The notes: generated from the sequence alone by a model not told the origin. DNA of 64,000 nucleotides from Mesobacillus maritimus (GCF_019749255.1 NZ_JACWFH010000005.1:1-64000); one strand, 5' to 3'; shown: positions 45,783 through 54,570, counted from the first letter of the stretch. Translations and numbers: made by a program.

Positions 45783-47849
45783 ATGACCAAAAAGAAATCA
45801 CCTGTTATGTTGCGTATTAATATTCTTTTCTTTCTTGTATTTATCCTCTTTTCTCTGCTAATTTTAAGACTTGGAATTGTTCAAATAGTCCATGGTGAAG
45901 ATTATAAACGTGAACTAAATCGGAAAGATGATTACACTGTCAATAATCCCGTTCCCCGCGGGCGGATGCTTGACCGCAACTTACAGATTATCGTTGATAA
46001 TGAAGCAAAAAAAGCCATCACCTATACCAATGAAGGACATAGTCAAAAAGAGAAACTCGAGATAGCCAGAAAACTAGCAAAACTAATTGATAAAAAAACA
46101 GATCGCATTCGGGAACGAGACAAAAAGGATTTTTGGATGATAAAATACCCCGAACAAGCAGACAAGCTTATAACCACGGAAGAAAGAAACCAAATCAAAC
46201 AAAAGAAGCTTAGTTCTGATCAAATATATAAATTGAAATTAGCTAGAATAACACAAGAAAGATTGAACGAACTCACAGACGAGGATCTTGAAGTGCTCGC
46301 CATCTTTCGTTTATTAAACATTGGGAATAAATTCTCTCCGCAAATAGTTAAGAATAACGACGTTAGTAGTGAAGAATTTGCACTTGTTAGCGAAAATCTC
46401 GAAAGTCTCCCAGGAATCAACACAACCATTGATTGGGAACGTTCTTATCAATTTGACCAAACCCTAAAGTCTGTACTTGGGGCTGTCAGTTCCTCTGAAG
46501 AAGGATTGCCAGCAGATCATCTTGATGACTTCTTATCCAGAGGCTATTCCAGAAATGATCGTGTCGGTAAAAGTTATTTAGAAAGTCAATATGAAGATGT
46601 CCTTCATGGTAGAGAACAAAAAGTTACCCACATAACAGATAAAAAGGGGCATTTACTTGATACTAGGGTGAAAACGAGTGGGGATCGCGGTAAGGATTTA
46701 ATTCTCGCTATTGATATCGAATTACAAAAAAAAATTGATTCCATTATTCAGGAAGAACTTTGGGCCGCTAAGAATCATCCAGGAACGAATCTACTTGACC
46801 GCGCCTATGTGGTATTAATGAACCCTTTTTCGGGTGAAATTTTAAGTATGTCTGGAAAAAGACTCGTTCAAAACAAGGATACAGGCAAAACAGAAATGAT
46901 TGATGATGCCTTAGGAAATATTACAACCACCTATAGTGTTGGATCGGTTGTAAAAGGTGCTACTGTTCTAACTGGTTTTAAAACTGGGGTGATAAAACCA
47001 AATACATACTTTGATGATAAGGGAATTAAAATTAAAGCGACCCCATTAAAAGCCTCTTATTCGTATCTTGGGGTACTTAATGAAGTGGATGCATTAAAAA
47101 AATCATCGAATGTCTATATGTTTCATACCGCGATTAGAATCGGTCAAGGCCACTATCAATACAATGAGCCTCTAAATCTTAATCCAGATGCATTTACTAT
47201 TATCCGAAACTCGTTTGCATCTTTCGGCCTGGGAGTTAGAACAGGGATTGATCTTCCAAATGAACAATCAGGATATAAAGGTGGGAGTAAGCTACCTGGA
47301 TACGCATTAGACCTTGTTATTGGTCAGTATGATACGTATTCAACCATGCAATTGGCGCAATATGTATCCGCAATTGCAAATGGTGGCTATCGGATGCAAC
47401 CCCGGATTGTTAGAGAGGTACTTGAACCCCTTAATTCATCAGAAAAAATAGGAGCTGTATACAATGAGTTTGAACCTGTCGTATTAAACACAATTGATGT
47501 AAAAAAGGAATGGCTTGGTCGGGTCCAACTCGGCTTCAAAAAGGCATTAACTGAACATGGAGGAACTGGAGTAAACTTCTTCAGAAATGCCCCCTACTCT
47601 CCAGCAGGGAAAACAGGGACAGCACAGGCGTTTTATGACGGTCCGCTCAGAAATAACTATGGAAAAGTCCCACCTGAGGTATTAAATTTAAGTCTAGTTG
47701 CCTATGCACCTTTTCATCAACCTGAAGTTGCAATGGCTGTGATGGTTCCTTGGGCGTATCAAGGAAAGGAAGACCACAAGGCAAATCTTAAAATCGGCCG
47801 CAGGGCAATGGATGCGTATTTCGAACTTAAAAAACATAGAAACAAATGA
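45783..47849 (+). CDS. Class B penicillin-binding protein 2 (PbpA/PbpH-like transpeptidase)
   Basis: 688 residues. A single N-terminal membrane anchor (LRINILFFLVFILFSLLILR) is followed by a dimerisation domain beginning near PVPRGRMLDRNLQII. The transpeptidase domain has SxxK in YSVGSVVKGAT, SxN in KKSSNVYMFHT and KTGTAQ near residue 627. It cross-links peptidoglycan during side-wall synthesis, like B. subtilis PbpA or PbpH. The ATG at 45783 is chosen because AAGGAAGTG lies upstream; the frame is open from 45744. A terminator follows. Confidence 0.93.
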   Translation: MTKKKSPVMLRINILFFLVFILFSLLILRLGIVQIVHGEDYKRELNRKDDYTVNNPVPRGRMLDRNLQIIVDNEAKKAITYTNEGHSQKEKLEIARKLAKLIDKKTDRIRERDKKDFWMIKYPEQADKLITTEERNQIKQKKLSSDQIYKLKLARITQERLNELTDEDLEVLAIFRLLNIGNKFSPQIVKNNDVSSEEFALVSENLESLPGINTTIDWERSYQFDQTLKSVLGAVSSSEEGLPADHLDDFLSRGYSRNDRVGKSYLESQYEDVLHGREQKVTHITDKKGHLLDTRVKTSGDRGKDLILAIDIELQKKIDSIIQEELWAAKNHPGTNLLDRAYVVLMNPFSGEILSMSGKRLVQNKDTGKTEMIDDALGNITTTYSVGSVVKGATVLTGFKTGVIKPNTYFDDKGIKIKATPLKASYSYLGVLNEVDALKKSSNVYMFHTAIRIGQGHYQYNEPLNLNPDAFTIIRNSFASFGLGVRTGIDLPNEQSGYKGGSKLPGYALDLVIGQYDTYSTMQLAQYVSAIANGGYRMQPRIVREVLEPLNSSEKIGAVYNEFEPVVLNTIDVKKEWLGRVQLGFKKALTEHGGTGVNFFRNAPYSPAGKTGTAQAFYDGPLRNNYGKVPPEVLNLSLVAYAPFHQPEVAMAVMVPWAYQGKEDHKANLKIGRRAMDAYFELKKHRNK

Positions 47850-47854
47850 ACCGG

Positions 47855-47886
47855 AAAGGTTACAAGTTTAGCTTGTAACCTTTTTT
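47855..47886 (+). terminator. Terminator of the penicillin-binding protein gene
   Basis: AAAGGTTACAAG/CTTGTAACCTTT followed by TTTT. Confidence 0.92.
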
Positions 47887-47981
47887 GTTATATATTTTGT
47901 GCAACCCTCACACTAACGGTCTTATGAATTTTCTGTTATAGTATGATTTAGATTGCATGAAAGAAAGGAAATAAACGAATA

Positions 47982-48779
47982 ATGAAATGCTTTTCAATTG
48001 ACTTAGATGGAACACTATTAAATTCGAACCATGAGGTATCTCCTGAAAATGCAAGAATCCTTAAGGAGCTACAGGATCAAGGCCATTATCTTATTTTAAA
48101 CACAGGCAGAGCCTACGGAGATGTTAAAAAAATCAAAGCAATTCAAGAGATGGAACTTCCAATTTTTTGTGTGAACGGATCTGTATTATACTCCGAGGAA
48201 GGAAAAATGTTATATGAAGCAACCATCCCCCTCTCAGTATATAAAGACTTATTTCCAATTCTAAAGGAAATGGGAGTAGGGATTTTAGTTTATACGAATG
48301 AAGGCGGACTTCCTTCCACCTTGCCTCCGCTCCATAATAAAACAAGAGCCGAGCTTGATACCCTATTTAATGAGTTTGATTACGATATGATCCTAACTAA
48401 GGAGGATCTAAAAATTTACAAACTCATTGCTTTGGTCTATCCAGACCAACTTGCAAAAATTGAGGAAGTAAAGAAAGCTTTGTTCGGCAAATTTGCCCTT
48501 ACAATGGCTTCATCCTTTCCTAATAACGTGGAAATTACTTCTGGTGAAGCACACAAAGGGAAAGCGCTACTACGCTACCAGCAAATGATGGATGTGAAAT
48601 TTGACGAAATTATAGCTTTTGGTGATGGAGGAAATGATCTTGGCCAGTTTGAGGTTGCGGACATCGCAGTTGCTATGGGCAATGCACCTCTCTATATCCA
48701 ACAAGAAGCAGATATCGTCACAAAGACAAATGATGAAGACGGATTCGCTTACGCTGTTCGTCATTTATTAAATCACTAA
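47982..48779 (+). CDS. Cof-type HAD-IIB phosphatase
   Basis: 265 residues. HAD motif I is FSIDLDGTLLNSN (4-16), motif II is LILNTGRAY, motif III a Lys in EAHKGKALL, and motif IV is AFGDGGNDLGQFEVAD. The C2-type cap lies between motifs II and III. Such enzymes dephosphorylate sugar phosphates, FMN or related metabolites; the substrate is not determined. AGAAAGGAAA precedes the ATG. The gene is single. Confidence 0.92.
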   Translation: MKCFSIDLDGTLLNSNHEVSPENARILKELQDQGHYLILNTGRAYGDVKKIKAIQEMELPIFCVNGSVLYSEEGKMLYEATIPLSVYKDLFPILKEMGVGILVYTNEGGLPSTLPPLHNKTRAELDTLFNEFDYDMILTKEDLKIYKLIALVYPDQLAKIEEVKKALFGKFALTMASSFPNNVEITSGEAHKGKALLRYQQMMDVKFDEIIAFGDGGNDLGQFEVADIAVAMGNAPLYIQQEADIVTKTNDEDGFAYAVRHLLNH

Positions 48780-48786
48780 TAAAAGA

Positions 48787-48826
48787 AAAGGAGCTAAGGG
48801 AAATGAATTCCCTAGCTCCTTTTCAA
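48787..48826. terminator. Bidirectional terminator
   Basis: AAAAGGAGCTA-GGGAA with its complement, one mismatch and a 4-base loop; it serves the HAD gene and the convergent GTPase gene. Confidence 0.88.
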
Positions 48827-48835
48827 AGTCACTCA

Positions 48836-50797
48836 TTAGGAAAGTCCGTGCATTTCTTCTTCTGCTTCATCCCAAGGAACTGTGTATGCTTGACCTTTGG
48901 AACAAAAGATCGAGGAAGAAGTATATTTTGCATCAGCATTTTTATTATAGGCCTTCTTTTCAATAACCTCATTGGGGTTGTGACACCGATCATACCCATC
49001 AAACAGAAGACTTACTGAACCTTTACCATGAGTATAGGCTGCTATTTTCCCTGGATAGTTCATAAAGGTCGCCACCGGAACAGTTCCAGTAATGATGGCT
49101 TTATCTCCAATCGTTTTTGGTGGATTGAAACTTCCGTGCGCTGCTTGTATATCGGATAAGACTCGCCCCATATGATCAAGATCTACTTTAATTTTATATT
49201 GATACACAGGTTCAAGCAAAAGATTTTCTGCCTTTTCAAGTCCCTGCCTAATCGCACGGAAAGTAGCTTCTCTAAAGTCTCCACCTGAAGTATGTTTATT
49301 GTGAGCTCTACCGGTCAATAAGGTAACCTTCACATCAGTCAATGGAGAGCCTGTTAACAAGCCGTGATGTTCCTGTTCAAAAAGATGATGCCTAATAAGG
49401 TTTTGGTTTCCAGCACTTAAGTCGTCCGCGTGACATTGATTTTCAAATAGAATTCCTCGATTTCTTTCAATTGGTTGTATTCTTAGATGAACCTCAGCAT
49501 AATGACCTAAAGGTTCAAAATGCCCATACCCAATCACCTCTGAGTCGATGGACTCTTTATACAAAATTTCCGGTTCTTCAAAGGAAACTTTCAACCCAAA
49601 ACGCTCCATAACCAGTTGCTCCAAGACTTCTAACTGAATGGTTCCCATAACATGTAGGTGAATTTCTTGTAAATTCTCTTCCCATACAACATTTAACGAG
49701 GGATCTTCGGCGTCTAACGTCCGAAAATACCTTAATGCTTCTTTACTATTTATCCCTTTTTCAAATATCACTTTAGATTTTAATGTAGGCACCATTTCAT
49801 AAATGGCCTTTTCTCGAACTTCTCCTACTCCTTCTCCGATAGCCGTACTCGTCAACCCAACCACCGCAAACAACTGACCAGCCTCGATAGAATCAACTGT
49901 TTTATACTTTGTTCCATTATAAATGCGTATTTGAGTCACCTTTTCAGAAATCGGATTGTCTTTTGAGCCATAGGTAATTTCATTCCGAACTCTTAATGAA
50001 CCCTTTGTTGCTTTGATAAAAGTGAGTCTCATCCCATTTTCATCATGGCGTATTTTATAAACTTTTCCACAGAAAGAACTCTCATTTTCATTTCTGTAAT
50101 CTGTTACCGTTAACATGTCTAAGTTTTCCAAAAAACTTGAAACACCTTTGTCTTGAAGAGCCGACCCACTAGCACATAGAAAGATTTGATTCTCTTTAAT
50201 CATCTTCTGTAACGCATCTATCCAACGCTCTTTTTCATATCCATTTTCCATATAATAATCTAGCAGATTTTCATTTCGTTCAGCAACGAATTCTACGAAC
50301 TCCTCCCTCATATCCTCAGTTAACAGTGAATCATTGAGCTCTAATACATCCTCTGTTAAGTTCTGTTTAATTTCTTCAATTACTCGCTTTACAGCGGCCC
50401 CTTCTCGATCATTTTTATTAATAAAGAAAAAGGTCGGTACTTTATGTTTACTTAATAGGTCCCAAACTGTCTCGGTATGCCCCTCAATTCCTTCAACCGC
50501 ACTAATAATAACAATTGCATAGTCCATCACCTGGATGGCCCGTTCCATCTCTGGTGAAAAATCGATATGACCAGGCGTATCGATTAAATGATAAGTTGAA
50601 TCCTTGTATGTAAACGTTGCTTGATCAGCAAAAACTGTAATTCCACGCTGTTTCTCAATCTCATGACTATCAAGAAATGCATCCTTATGATCCACACGTC
50701 CCCTATGCCGAATGCTTTTTGTATGGTACAGAAGCTGCTCAGAAAAGGTCGTTTTTCCAGCATCTACATGCGCTAATACGCCAATGGTTTTGTTCAT
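48836..50797 (-). CDS. TetM-type ribosomal protection/translation factor GTPase
   Basis: 653 residues, similar to Tet(M)-class ribosomal protection proteins and to chromosomal paralogues of them in Bacillus. G motifs are present: AHVDAGKTTFSE (8-19), RGITVFADQA, DTPGHIDFSPEME and NKNDRE. EF-G-like domains III to V follow. Tet(M) proteins release tetracycline from the 30S subunit by GTP hydrolysis; whether this chromosomal copy confers resistance is unknown. No mobile element is adjacent and codon use matches its surroundings, so I read it as a resident gene. AGGGACAG lies upstream of the ATG. Confidence 0.87.
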   Translation of the reverse strand: MNKTIGVLAHVDAGKTTFSEQLLYHTKSIRHRGRVDHKDAFLDSHEIEKQRGITVFADQATFTYKDSTYHLIDTPGHIDFSPEMERAIQVMDYAIVIISAVEGIEGHTETVWDLLSKHKVPTFFFINKNDREGAAVKRVIEEIKQNLTEDVLELNDSLLTEDMREEFVEFVAERNENLLDYYMENGYEKERWIDALQKMIKENQIFLCASGSALQDKGVSSFLENLDMLTVTDYRNENESSFCGKVYKIRHDENGMRLTFIKATKGSLRVRNEITYGSKDNPISEKVTQIRIYNGTKYKTVDSIEAGQLFAVVGLTSTAIGEGVGEVREKAIYEMVPTLKSKVIFEKGINSKEALRYFRTLDAEDPSLNVVWEENLQEIHLHVMGTIQLEVLEQLVMERFGLKVSFEEPEILYKESIDSEVIGYGHFEPLGHYAEVHLRIQPIERNRGILFENQCHADDLSAGNQNLIRHHLFEQEHHGLLTGSPLTDVKVTLLTGRAHNKHTSGGDFREATFRAIRQGLEKAENLLLEPVYQYKIKVDLDHMGRVLSDIQAAHGSFNPPKTIGDKAIITGTVPVATFMNYPGKIAAYTHGKGSVSLLFDGYDRCHNPNEVIEKKAYNKNADAKYTSSSIFCSKGQAYTVPWDEAEEEMHGLS

Positions 50798-50897
50798 AAC
50801 TGTCCCTCAATCCGCGAAATCTTTTTCTCTACTAATTATACCAAACAATAAGCTTACTAGCGGATTGCATTCTGCTCCACCATACTGTTCTTTTTTC

Positions 50898-51428
50898 TTA
50901 GTATGAGTGCCAGCCTTTTAAATCTCCTGCATTTAAATACGTTTTGACTATCTTATCGGCACTGGTATCCATGTTTTCAAGAGCTGTATTCACTTCAATG
51001 TCATAGGCTTCGTTTTGCTGATGAACATATTTCAGTTGTTTTTTGGACAAACCTAGACTTCGATCACCTCGTTCCATTTCTCTTTTTTCTAGCTCATTTT
51101 GTGGACAATGGACCCCCACGAAGTAAACAGGATACCCCTCGAGTGTACTCAAGCAATCTCTTAAAGTATCATCATTATGAAGAATTTGATCGACCACCAA
51201 GTTAATTCCAGAATCAGAAAACATCCTAATTGTTCGGTGAAAATAATACTCGGTTGAGACTGGAATTAACCTTTGGTTTTCCCGGTCTTCCATACGCTCG
51301 ATCACCATATCAAAATCATCAATACTATAATGAAAGTGATCCGGCAGCCTTTTGACTATAGCTTTCGCTAGAGAAGATTTTCCTGAACTCGAAACACCAT
51401 TTAATAAAATTATCTTTCCCCTTGTCAT
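50898..51428 (-). CDS. Chloramphenicol phosphotransferase (CPT)-like kinase
   Basis: 176 residues. The Walker A motif is LLNGVSSSGKSSLAK (9-23). Downstream, FHYSIDDFDMV and LVVDQILHND match the CPT/zeta-like P-loop kinase pattern, with a Walker B-like hydrophobic strand and a later YFVGVHCPQNELEKREMERG. CPT family members phosphorylate chloramphenicol in producers, but many homologues have other, unknown substrates. The ATG at 51428 is preferred, with GGAGG 8 bases upstream; the frame extends to 51491. It sits between a TetM-like GTPase and yhfC. Confidence 0.8.
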   Translation of the reverse strand: MTRGKIILLNGVSSSGKSSLAKAIVKRLPDHFHYSIDDFDMVIERMEDRENQRLIPVSTEYYFHRTIRMFSDSGINLVVDQILHNDDTLRDCLSTLEGYPVYFVGVHCPQNELEKREMERGDRSLGLSKKQLKYVHQQNEAYDIEVNTALENMDTSADKIVKTYLNAGDLKGWHSY

Positions 51429-51506
51429 CTCTAAGTCCTCCATATTTCCAGTTAATACAAGTAGAATAGTGCAAAGTGTTTTTAAAGGCAATGAAAATGA
51501 TGTAAA

Positions 51507-51556
51507 AAACCCTCACTTAGGGGAGGTCAAAAAGCGACCAATCTAAGTGAGGGTTT
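51507..51556. terminator. Bidirectional terminator
   Basis: The outer stem AAACCCTCACTTAG/CTAAGTGAGGGTTT is 14 bp and perfect, with inner GGTC/GACC pairing. It lies between the yhfC stop codon and the start of the CPT-like kinase gene on the same strand, so it should separate their transcripts. Confidence 0.9.
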
Positions 51557-51559
51557 ATT

Positions 51560-52327
51560 TTAGTTAAAGCGCTGACGAACTTTTCTAATAAATACCATTG
51601 CAAGGATTCCAATGATAGCTAGATATAATTCTATCACCCATATGCTTTCAGTATATCCTGTTTGGTAAAAAACAATTGGAAAGTCAATCATTGCATGAAT
51701 GAGAATGGCATAGATGACATAGGAAAATCTCTTTTTAACTACCGCTAATAACACCAACAAACTAAAAGCAATTTGCATCCAAACAGCAAAGAAACGCTCC
51801 GGGATGCCCCACAAAGCAATGCCTACGCCTTGATTGATCAATAAATCTTTTACAGCCGTTATTTGCTCAGGTGGAAGTTGGCCAGCCATCGTGGAATCAA
51901 ACGTTCCGGTATTAATCAAAGTTGCAAAAATGATATTGGGTAATGTTGCGGTTAAAGCAATGACAATCGCTTCAATTCCTCCCCAACCAACACCAAAAGA
52001 AATCCCGCCTTTATAATCTAGATATTTCTTTAAGAGCCAAGTAAACAAGATGAACCGACCTAATTCTTCAAATGTACCAGCAGCCAGTCCTCCATAAAGG
52101 CCAAATATCCAAGGGTGCTCGGCATAATTCGGAAAGTTAGTAATAACGACTACATGTAAGATTTTTTCAAAGATCTGAGTGAATACAATAAAACCAATGC
52201 TTCCAATGATAATAGGTTTTACTGATATGCCAATCGTCTTTTTAAAATATAAAATAAATGCAGGAAATAACAATATGGCAAAAATAACAAATCCAATCAT
52301 TGAACCAATCAATGCATTACTAACCAT
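51560..52327 (-). CDS. yhfC: YhfC-family intramembrane metalloprotease
   Basis: 255 residues with about seven to eight membrane helices. The glutamate motif AAGTFEELGRFILF (about 81-94) resembles the EExxR active-site motif of CAAX-protease-like intramembrane metalloproteases, and later histidine-bearing helices (LIHAMIDFPIVFY) complete the pattern. Substrate unknown. GGGGGAGGAA precedes the ATG. It lies 30 bp downstream of its presumptive regulator gene on the same strand and is probably co-transcribed with it. Confidence 0.88.
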   Translation of the reverse strand: MVSNALIGSMIGFVIFAILLFPAFILYFKKTIGISVKPIIIGSIGFIVFTQIFEKILHVVVITNFPNYAEHPWIFGLYGGLAAGTFEELGRFILFTWLLKKYLDYKGGISFGVGWGGIEAIVIALTATLPNIIFATLINTGTFDSTMAGQLPPEQITAVKDLLINQGVGIALWGIPERFFAVWMQIAFSLLVLLAVVKKRFSYVIYAILIHAMIDFPIVFYQTGYTESIWVIELYLAIIGILAMVFIRKVRQRFN

Positions 52328-52357
52328 AATAGATTCCTCCCCCTATATCTCCCTAAC

Positions 52358-52891
52358 TCACTTGTTTTCTGTTGTAATGATCGTGGATAACGTTCTTTTG
52401 CGCCTTGTTGGACTATCTTCATTTTCAACCAATTTCATTACTCCCTGTTGCAAGTGCTGTATAAATTCAATATATTCCTCATCTGTAGCATAAAATGACA
52501 CTTGCCGATAGCCTGCACCATCTTTTTCCATATCGAATTCCTTTTGACTTACATATTTCTCGAAATCAGCCTTGACGGTCGTTATGAATTTCATAAAATA
52601 ATTCTTGTGTTCTTCTGGGCTCCAATTTGAAATGTCCTCAGCCGTAATAGATGCTGAATCAGTGGCGAGCGCATAGATTTTTTCTATCGTTCCCCTTACT
52701 GGATTTTCTGCAACTACCTTGAGGATATTAGCATCTAATAACTTGTTTATATGTCTGTATAAGGTTGCTTGTGGGATATCTGGCAGTTTCCCACCAATCT
52801 GTTGGCTTGATAATTTTTTTCCATTAATTAAGGTTTGAACGATTCTCATTCTAACTGGATGCAAAACGATGTCTGCCTTCGTTTCCTTCAT
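52358..52891 (-). CDS. ArsR-like winged-helix regulator in operon with yhfC
   Basis: 177 residues. The N-terminal helix-turn-helix reads HPVRMRIVQTLINGKKLSSQ, then LPDIPQATLYRHINKLLDAN, then a beta-wing. The C-terminal half (about 95-177) is a helical domain containing YATDEEYIEFIQHLQQGVMK, seen in Bacillus YfiR/ArsR-like regulators paired with YhfC. AGGAAGGTGGTTG precedes the ATG. Two AT-rich palindromes directly upstream are the likely operators, suggesting autoregulation of the regulator-yhfC operon. Confidence 0.85.
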   Translation of the reverse strand: MKETKADIVLHPVRMRIVQTLINGKKLSSQQIGGKLPDIPQATLYRHINKLLDANILKVVAENPVRGTIEKIYALATDSASITAEDISNWSPEEHKNYFMKFITTVKADFEKYVSQKEFDMEKDGAGYRQVSFYATDEEYIEFIQHLQQGVMKLVENEDSPTRRKRTLSTIITTENK

Positions 52892-52916
52892 TAATTAACA
52901 ACCACCTTCCTCTCCG

Positions 52917-52944
52917 TATTATTATCGAAAGTGATAATAATACA
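52917..52944. promoter_or_regulatory. Palindromic operator-like site 1 upstream of the yhfC regulator
   Basis: GTATTATTATC, 6 bases, GATAATAATAC: perfect 11-bp arms, 26 bp before the regulator start codon. Confidence 0.75.
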
Positions 52945-52996
52945 CAAAAAAACTGCTAATGTACTTAAGTGAACAAATCACAACTGAAACTAGAAC

Positions 52997-53030
52997 GTAT
53001 TATTACCATTCTCAATAATGAGAATAATAC
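52997..53030. promoter_or_regulatory. Palindromic operator-like site 2 upstream of the yhfC regulator
   Basis: GTATTATT and AATAATAC arms as in site 1, with an additional inner ATTCTCA/TGAGAAT palindrome. The site centre is 83 bp from that of site 1. Confidence 0.65.
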
Positions 53031-53360
53031 TGTTGCTAAAATTTGTCAATATGAAAAGAAGCATTCCGCAAAAGATATGAGTGAACTGATCGTTATTTTA
53101 TGATGGGGGAAATGATGTAAATCAATACTAAGCAGCACCAACTTTAATTGCTATTGGTAATTCCCCACCATATTTAATAAGGAGACTGATATCATTACTA
53201 AAATGCTTAAAATGGTTTTTTTGCTTATGCCGTTATCACCCTTTCACACTTTTAGGAGGCATTTGCCATAATAGCCCCCTTCCCTCTCAGAATGAATCGA
53301 ATCGAAACGGAAACGATAAGGGAAACCAGCTAATTGTCTTGAAAAGGAGGAGATTAAATA
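53031..53360. other. Intergenic region upstream of the thioredoxin-like selenoprotein
   Basis: No convincing gene is visible. A short open frame near 53196-53271, ending just after AGGAGGCATTTG, has no good start. The region may contain decayed coding sequence and the promoter of the selenoprotein gene. Confidence 0.35.
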
Positions 53361-53678
53361 ATGTACCTCACTTCTATTGATGAAGTAGAAAACTTTATCC
53401 AACAAAACGAGTTAAGTTTTCTTTATGTCTTAACCAATGGTTGAAGTGTTTGCCACAGTTTACTTCCTCAGGTGGAGGATATTCTTAAAGAGTTTTCTCG
53501 TATTAAATTAGCGACGATTAATGCAGAAGAAGTGCCCGAAATTGCAGGTTATTTGATGGCTTTTACCGTGCCTGTTTTGGTTTTATATTATGATGGAAAA
53601 GAGGTTTTAAGGGAAGCACGAATTGTTCATTTAGAAAAATTCCAAGAAGACATTAAACGGATTTATGAAAGCATTTAA
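53361..53678 (+). CDS. Thioredoxin-like selenoprotein with in-frame TGA at the first redox position
   Basis: One frame of 106 codons interrupted only by TGA at 53442-53444 (codon 28). The context is LSFLYVLTNG-U-SVCHSLLPQVEDI, a UxxC redox motif exactly where thioredoxin-fold Bacillus proteins carry CxxC. The rest of the fold is intact: the beta strand SFLYVLT before the motif, then IKLATINAEEVPEIAGYLMA, then the cis-Pro segment FTVPVLVLYYDGKEV. AAAAGGAGGAG precedes the ATG. A 5-bp hairpin with an AGGTG loop follows the TGA at SECIS distance. The protein should be a cytosolic thiol/selenol oxidoreductase; partner unknown. Conventional calling would report only a 68-residue fragment from 53472 or a pseudogene. 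Confidence 0.85.
53465..53479 (+). promoter_or_regulatory. Candidate bacterial SECIS element of the thioredoxin-like gene
   Basis: TCCTC (53465-53469) pairs with GAGGA (53475-53479) over the loop AGGTG. The loop starts 25 nt after the TGA and has G in second position, meeting the usual bacterial SECIS rule. A competing CCAC/GTGG pairing (53453-53456 with 53472-53475) exists. Confidence 0.65.
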
Positions 53679-53706
53679 CCCAGATTTCACTTTCATATAA
53701 AAAGGG

Positions 53707-53738
53707 AAAAGCCTTCATTCTAATGTGAAGGCTTTTTT
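53707..53738. terminator. Terminator after the thioredoxin-like selenoprotein gene
   Basis: AAAAGCCTTCA/TGAAGGCTTTT followed by TT; shared with the convergent small gene. Confidence 0.9.
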
Positions 53739-53752
53739 GTTCTATGTTGGAA

Positions 53753-53935
53753 TCAATGCATCCCTTTCCATTCGCCTTGGTTTTTGGATGATTTCTTCCT
53801 TTTTTCTTTTTCCTTATGTGCTCGGTTAGCTACTGCACTACCAAGTTCTTTCGAGAATTCTGAATCCGTCTTACTCGAGTCAAAACCCTGTTTATTTTTT
53901 TGTGCTGCATCATTTTTCTTCGTACGTTTTGCCAT
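53753..53935 (-). CDS. Small lysine-rich hydrophilic protein
   Basis: 60 residues, MAKRTKKNDAAQKNKQGFDS then SSKTDSEFSKELGSAVANRA and a Lys-rich tail. Very hydrophilic, probably disordered, similar in style to small acid-soluble spore-type or YfhD-like Bacillus proteins, though I cannot assign it to one. AAGGGGGGAT precedes the ATG. A role in the spore is possible and unproven. Confidence 0.65.
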   Translation of the reverse strand: MAKRTKKNDAAQKNKQGFDSSKTDSEFSKELGSAVANRAHKEKEKRKKSSKNQGEWKGMH

Positions 53936-54022
53936 TTGGTATCCCCCCTTGATTGTTATTATGGAAAAGGATCAGGGAAATATCCTCATGACTCTTTGGT
54001 AAAATCTATTAAAAAAGGTGAA

Positions 54023-54526
54023 TTAGATTTCACGGTAATATCTTAAAGAAACGTATTTTTCATCCATACTGTTGCCAAAACTCTGTTGTTCTTCCGCAAA
54101 AACAAACCCTTTTGCCTCATAAAAAGGTATACCTTTTTGATTCCCTTTTGCTACTGATACCCACTGTTGTGTTGCTCCTTTTTCTGTTTGCACTTCTGTA
54201 AGAACATTCAACAAGAGGGTACCGATCCCTTCTCTCCTTCTTTCTGGATCTAAATATAAAACAAAGACCTCACTGATATTTTTCCCAATCATTCCGCCAC
54301 CTATTGCACCAACAACTTCTCCAGCCTCAATCGCAACAAACCAGCCATCCCACCCCTCGGATTCAACGGTAATCTCTTCCCGGATGCGTTCAAGATGATA
54401 AAATTCCGCTATGGTTCTTTCTATGTATTCCTGTGAGTGAGTATCCTTGTAGGTCGCCCGATAGGCTTGCGAACAAACTTTTGAAATTCCTTCAGCATGC
54501 GTGATATCTGCACGTTTAATGTCCAC
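54023..54526 (-). CDS. GNAT-family N-acetyltransferase
   Basis: 167 residues. The acetyl-CoA-binding motif A is visible as LYLDPERRREGIGTLLLNVL (about 88-107), preceded by the core strands GWFVAIEAGEVVGAIGGG. The C-terminal part has GIPFYEAKGFVF, also typical. The acceptor substrate is unknown. The GTG at 54526 is chosen because GGAGG lies 7 bases upstream; the frame is open to 54565. Confidence 0.85.
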   Translation of the reverse strand: MDIKRADITHAEGISKVCSQAYRATYKDTHSQEYIERTIAEFYHLERIREEITVESEGWDGWFVAIEAGEVVGAIGGGMIGKNISEVFVLYLDPERRREGIGTLLLNVLTEVQTEKGATQQWVSVAKGNQKGIPFYEAKGFVFAEEQQSFGNSMDEKYVSLRYYREI

Positions 54527-54570
54527 TCTTTTTCCTCCCACCCAAATAAAATATATTTTTAACAAAACTT

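Noticed and set aside
53472-53678. Separate 68-residue gene starting at a GTG
   Set aside because: It lies within the selenoprotein frame downstream of the TGA; the ribosome binding site belongs to the ATG at 53361, and the GTG sits inside the SECIS hairpin.
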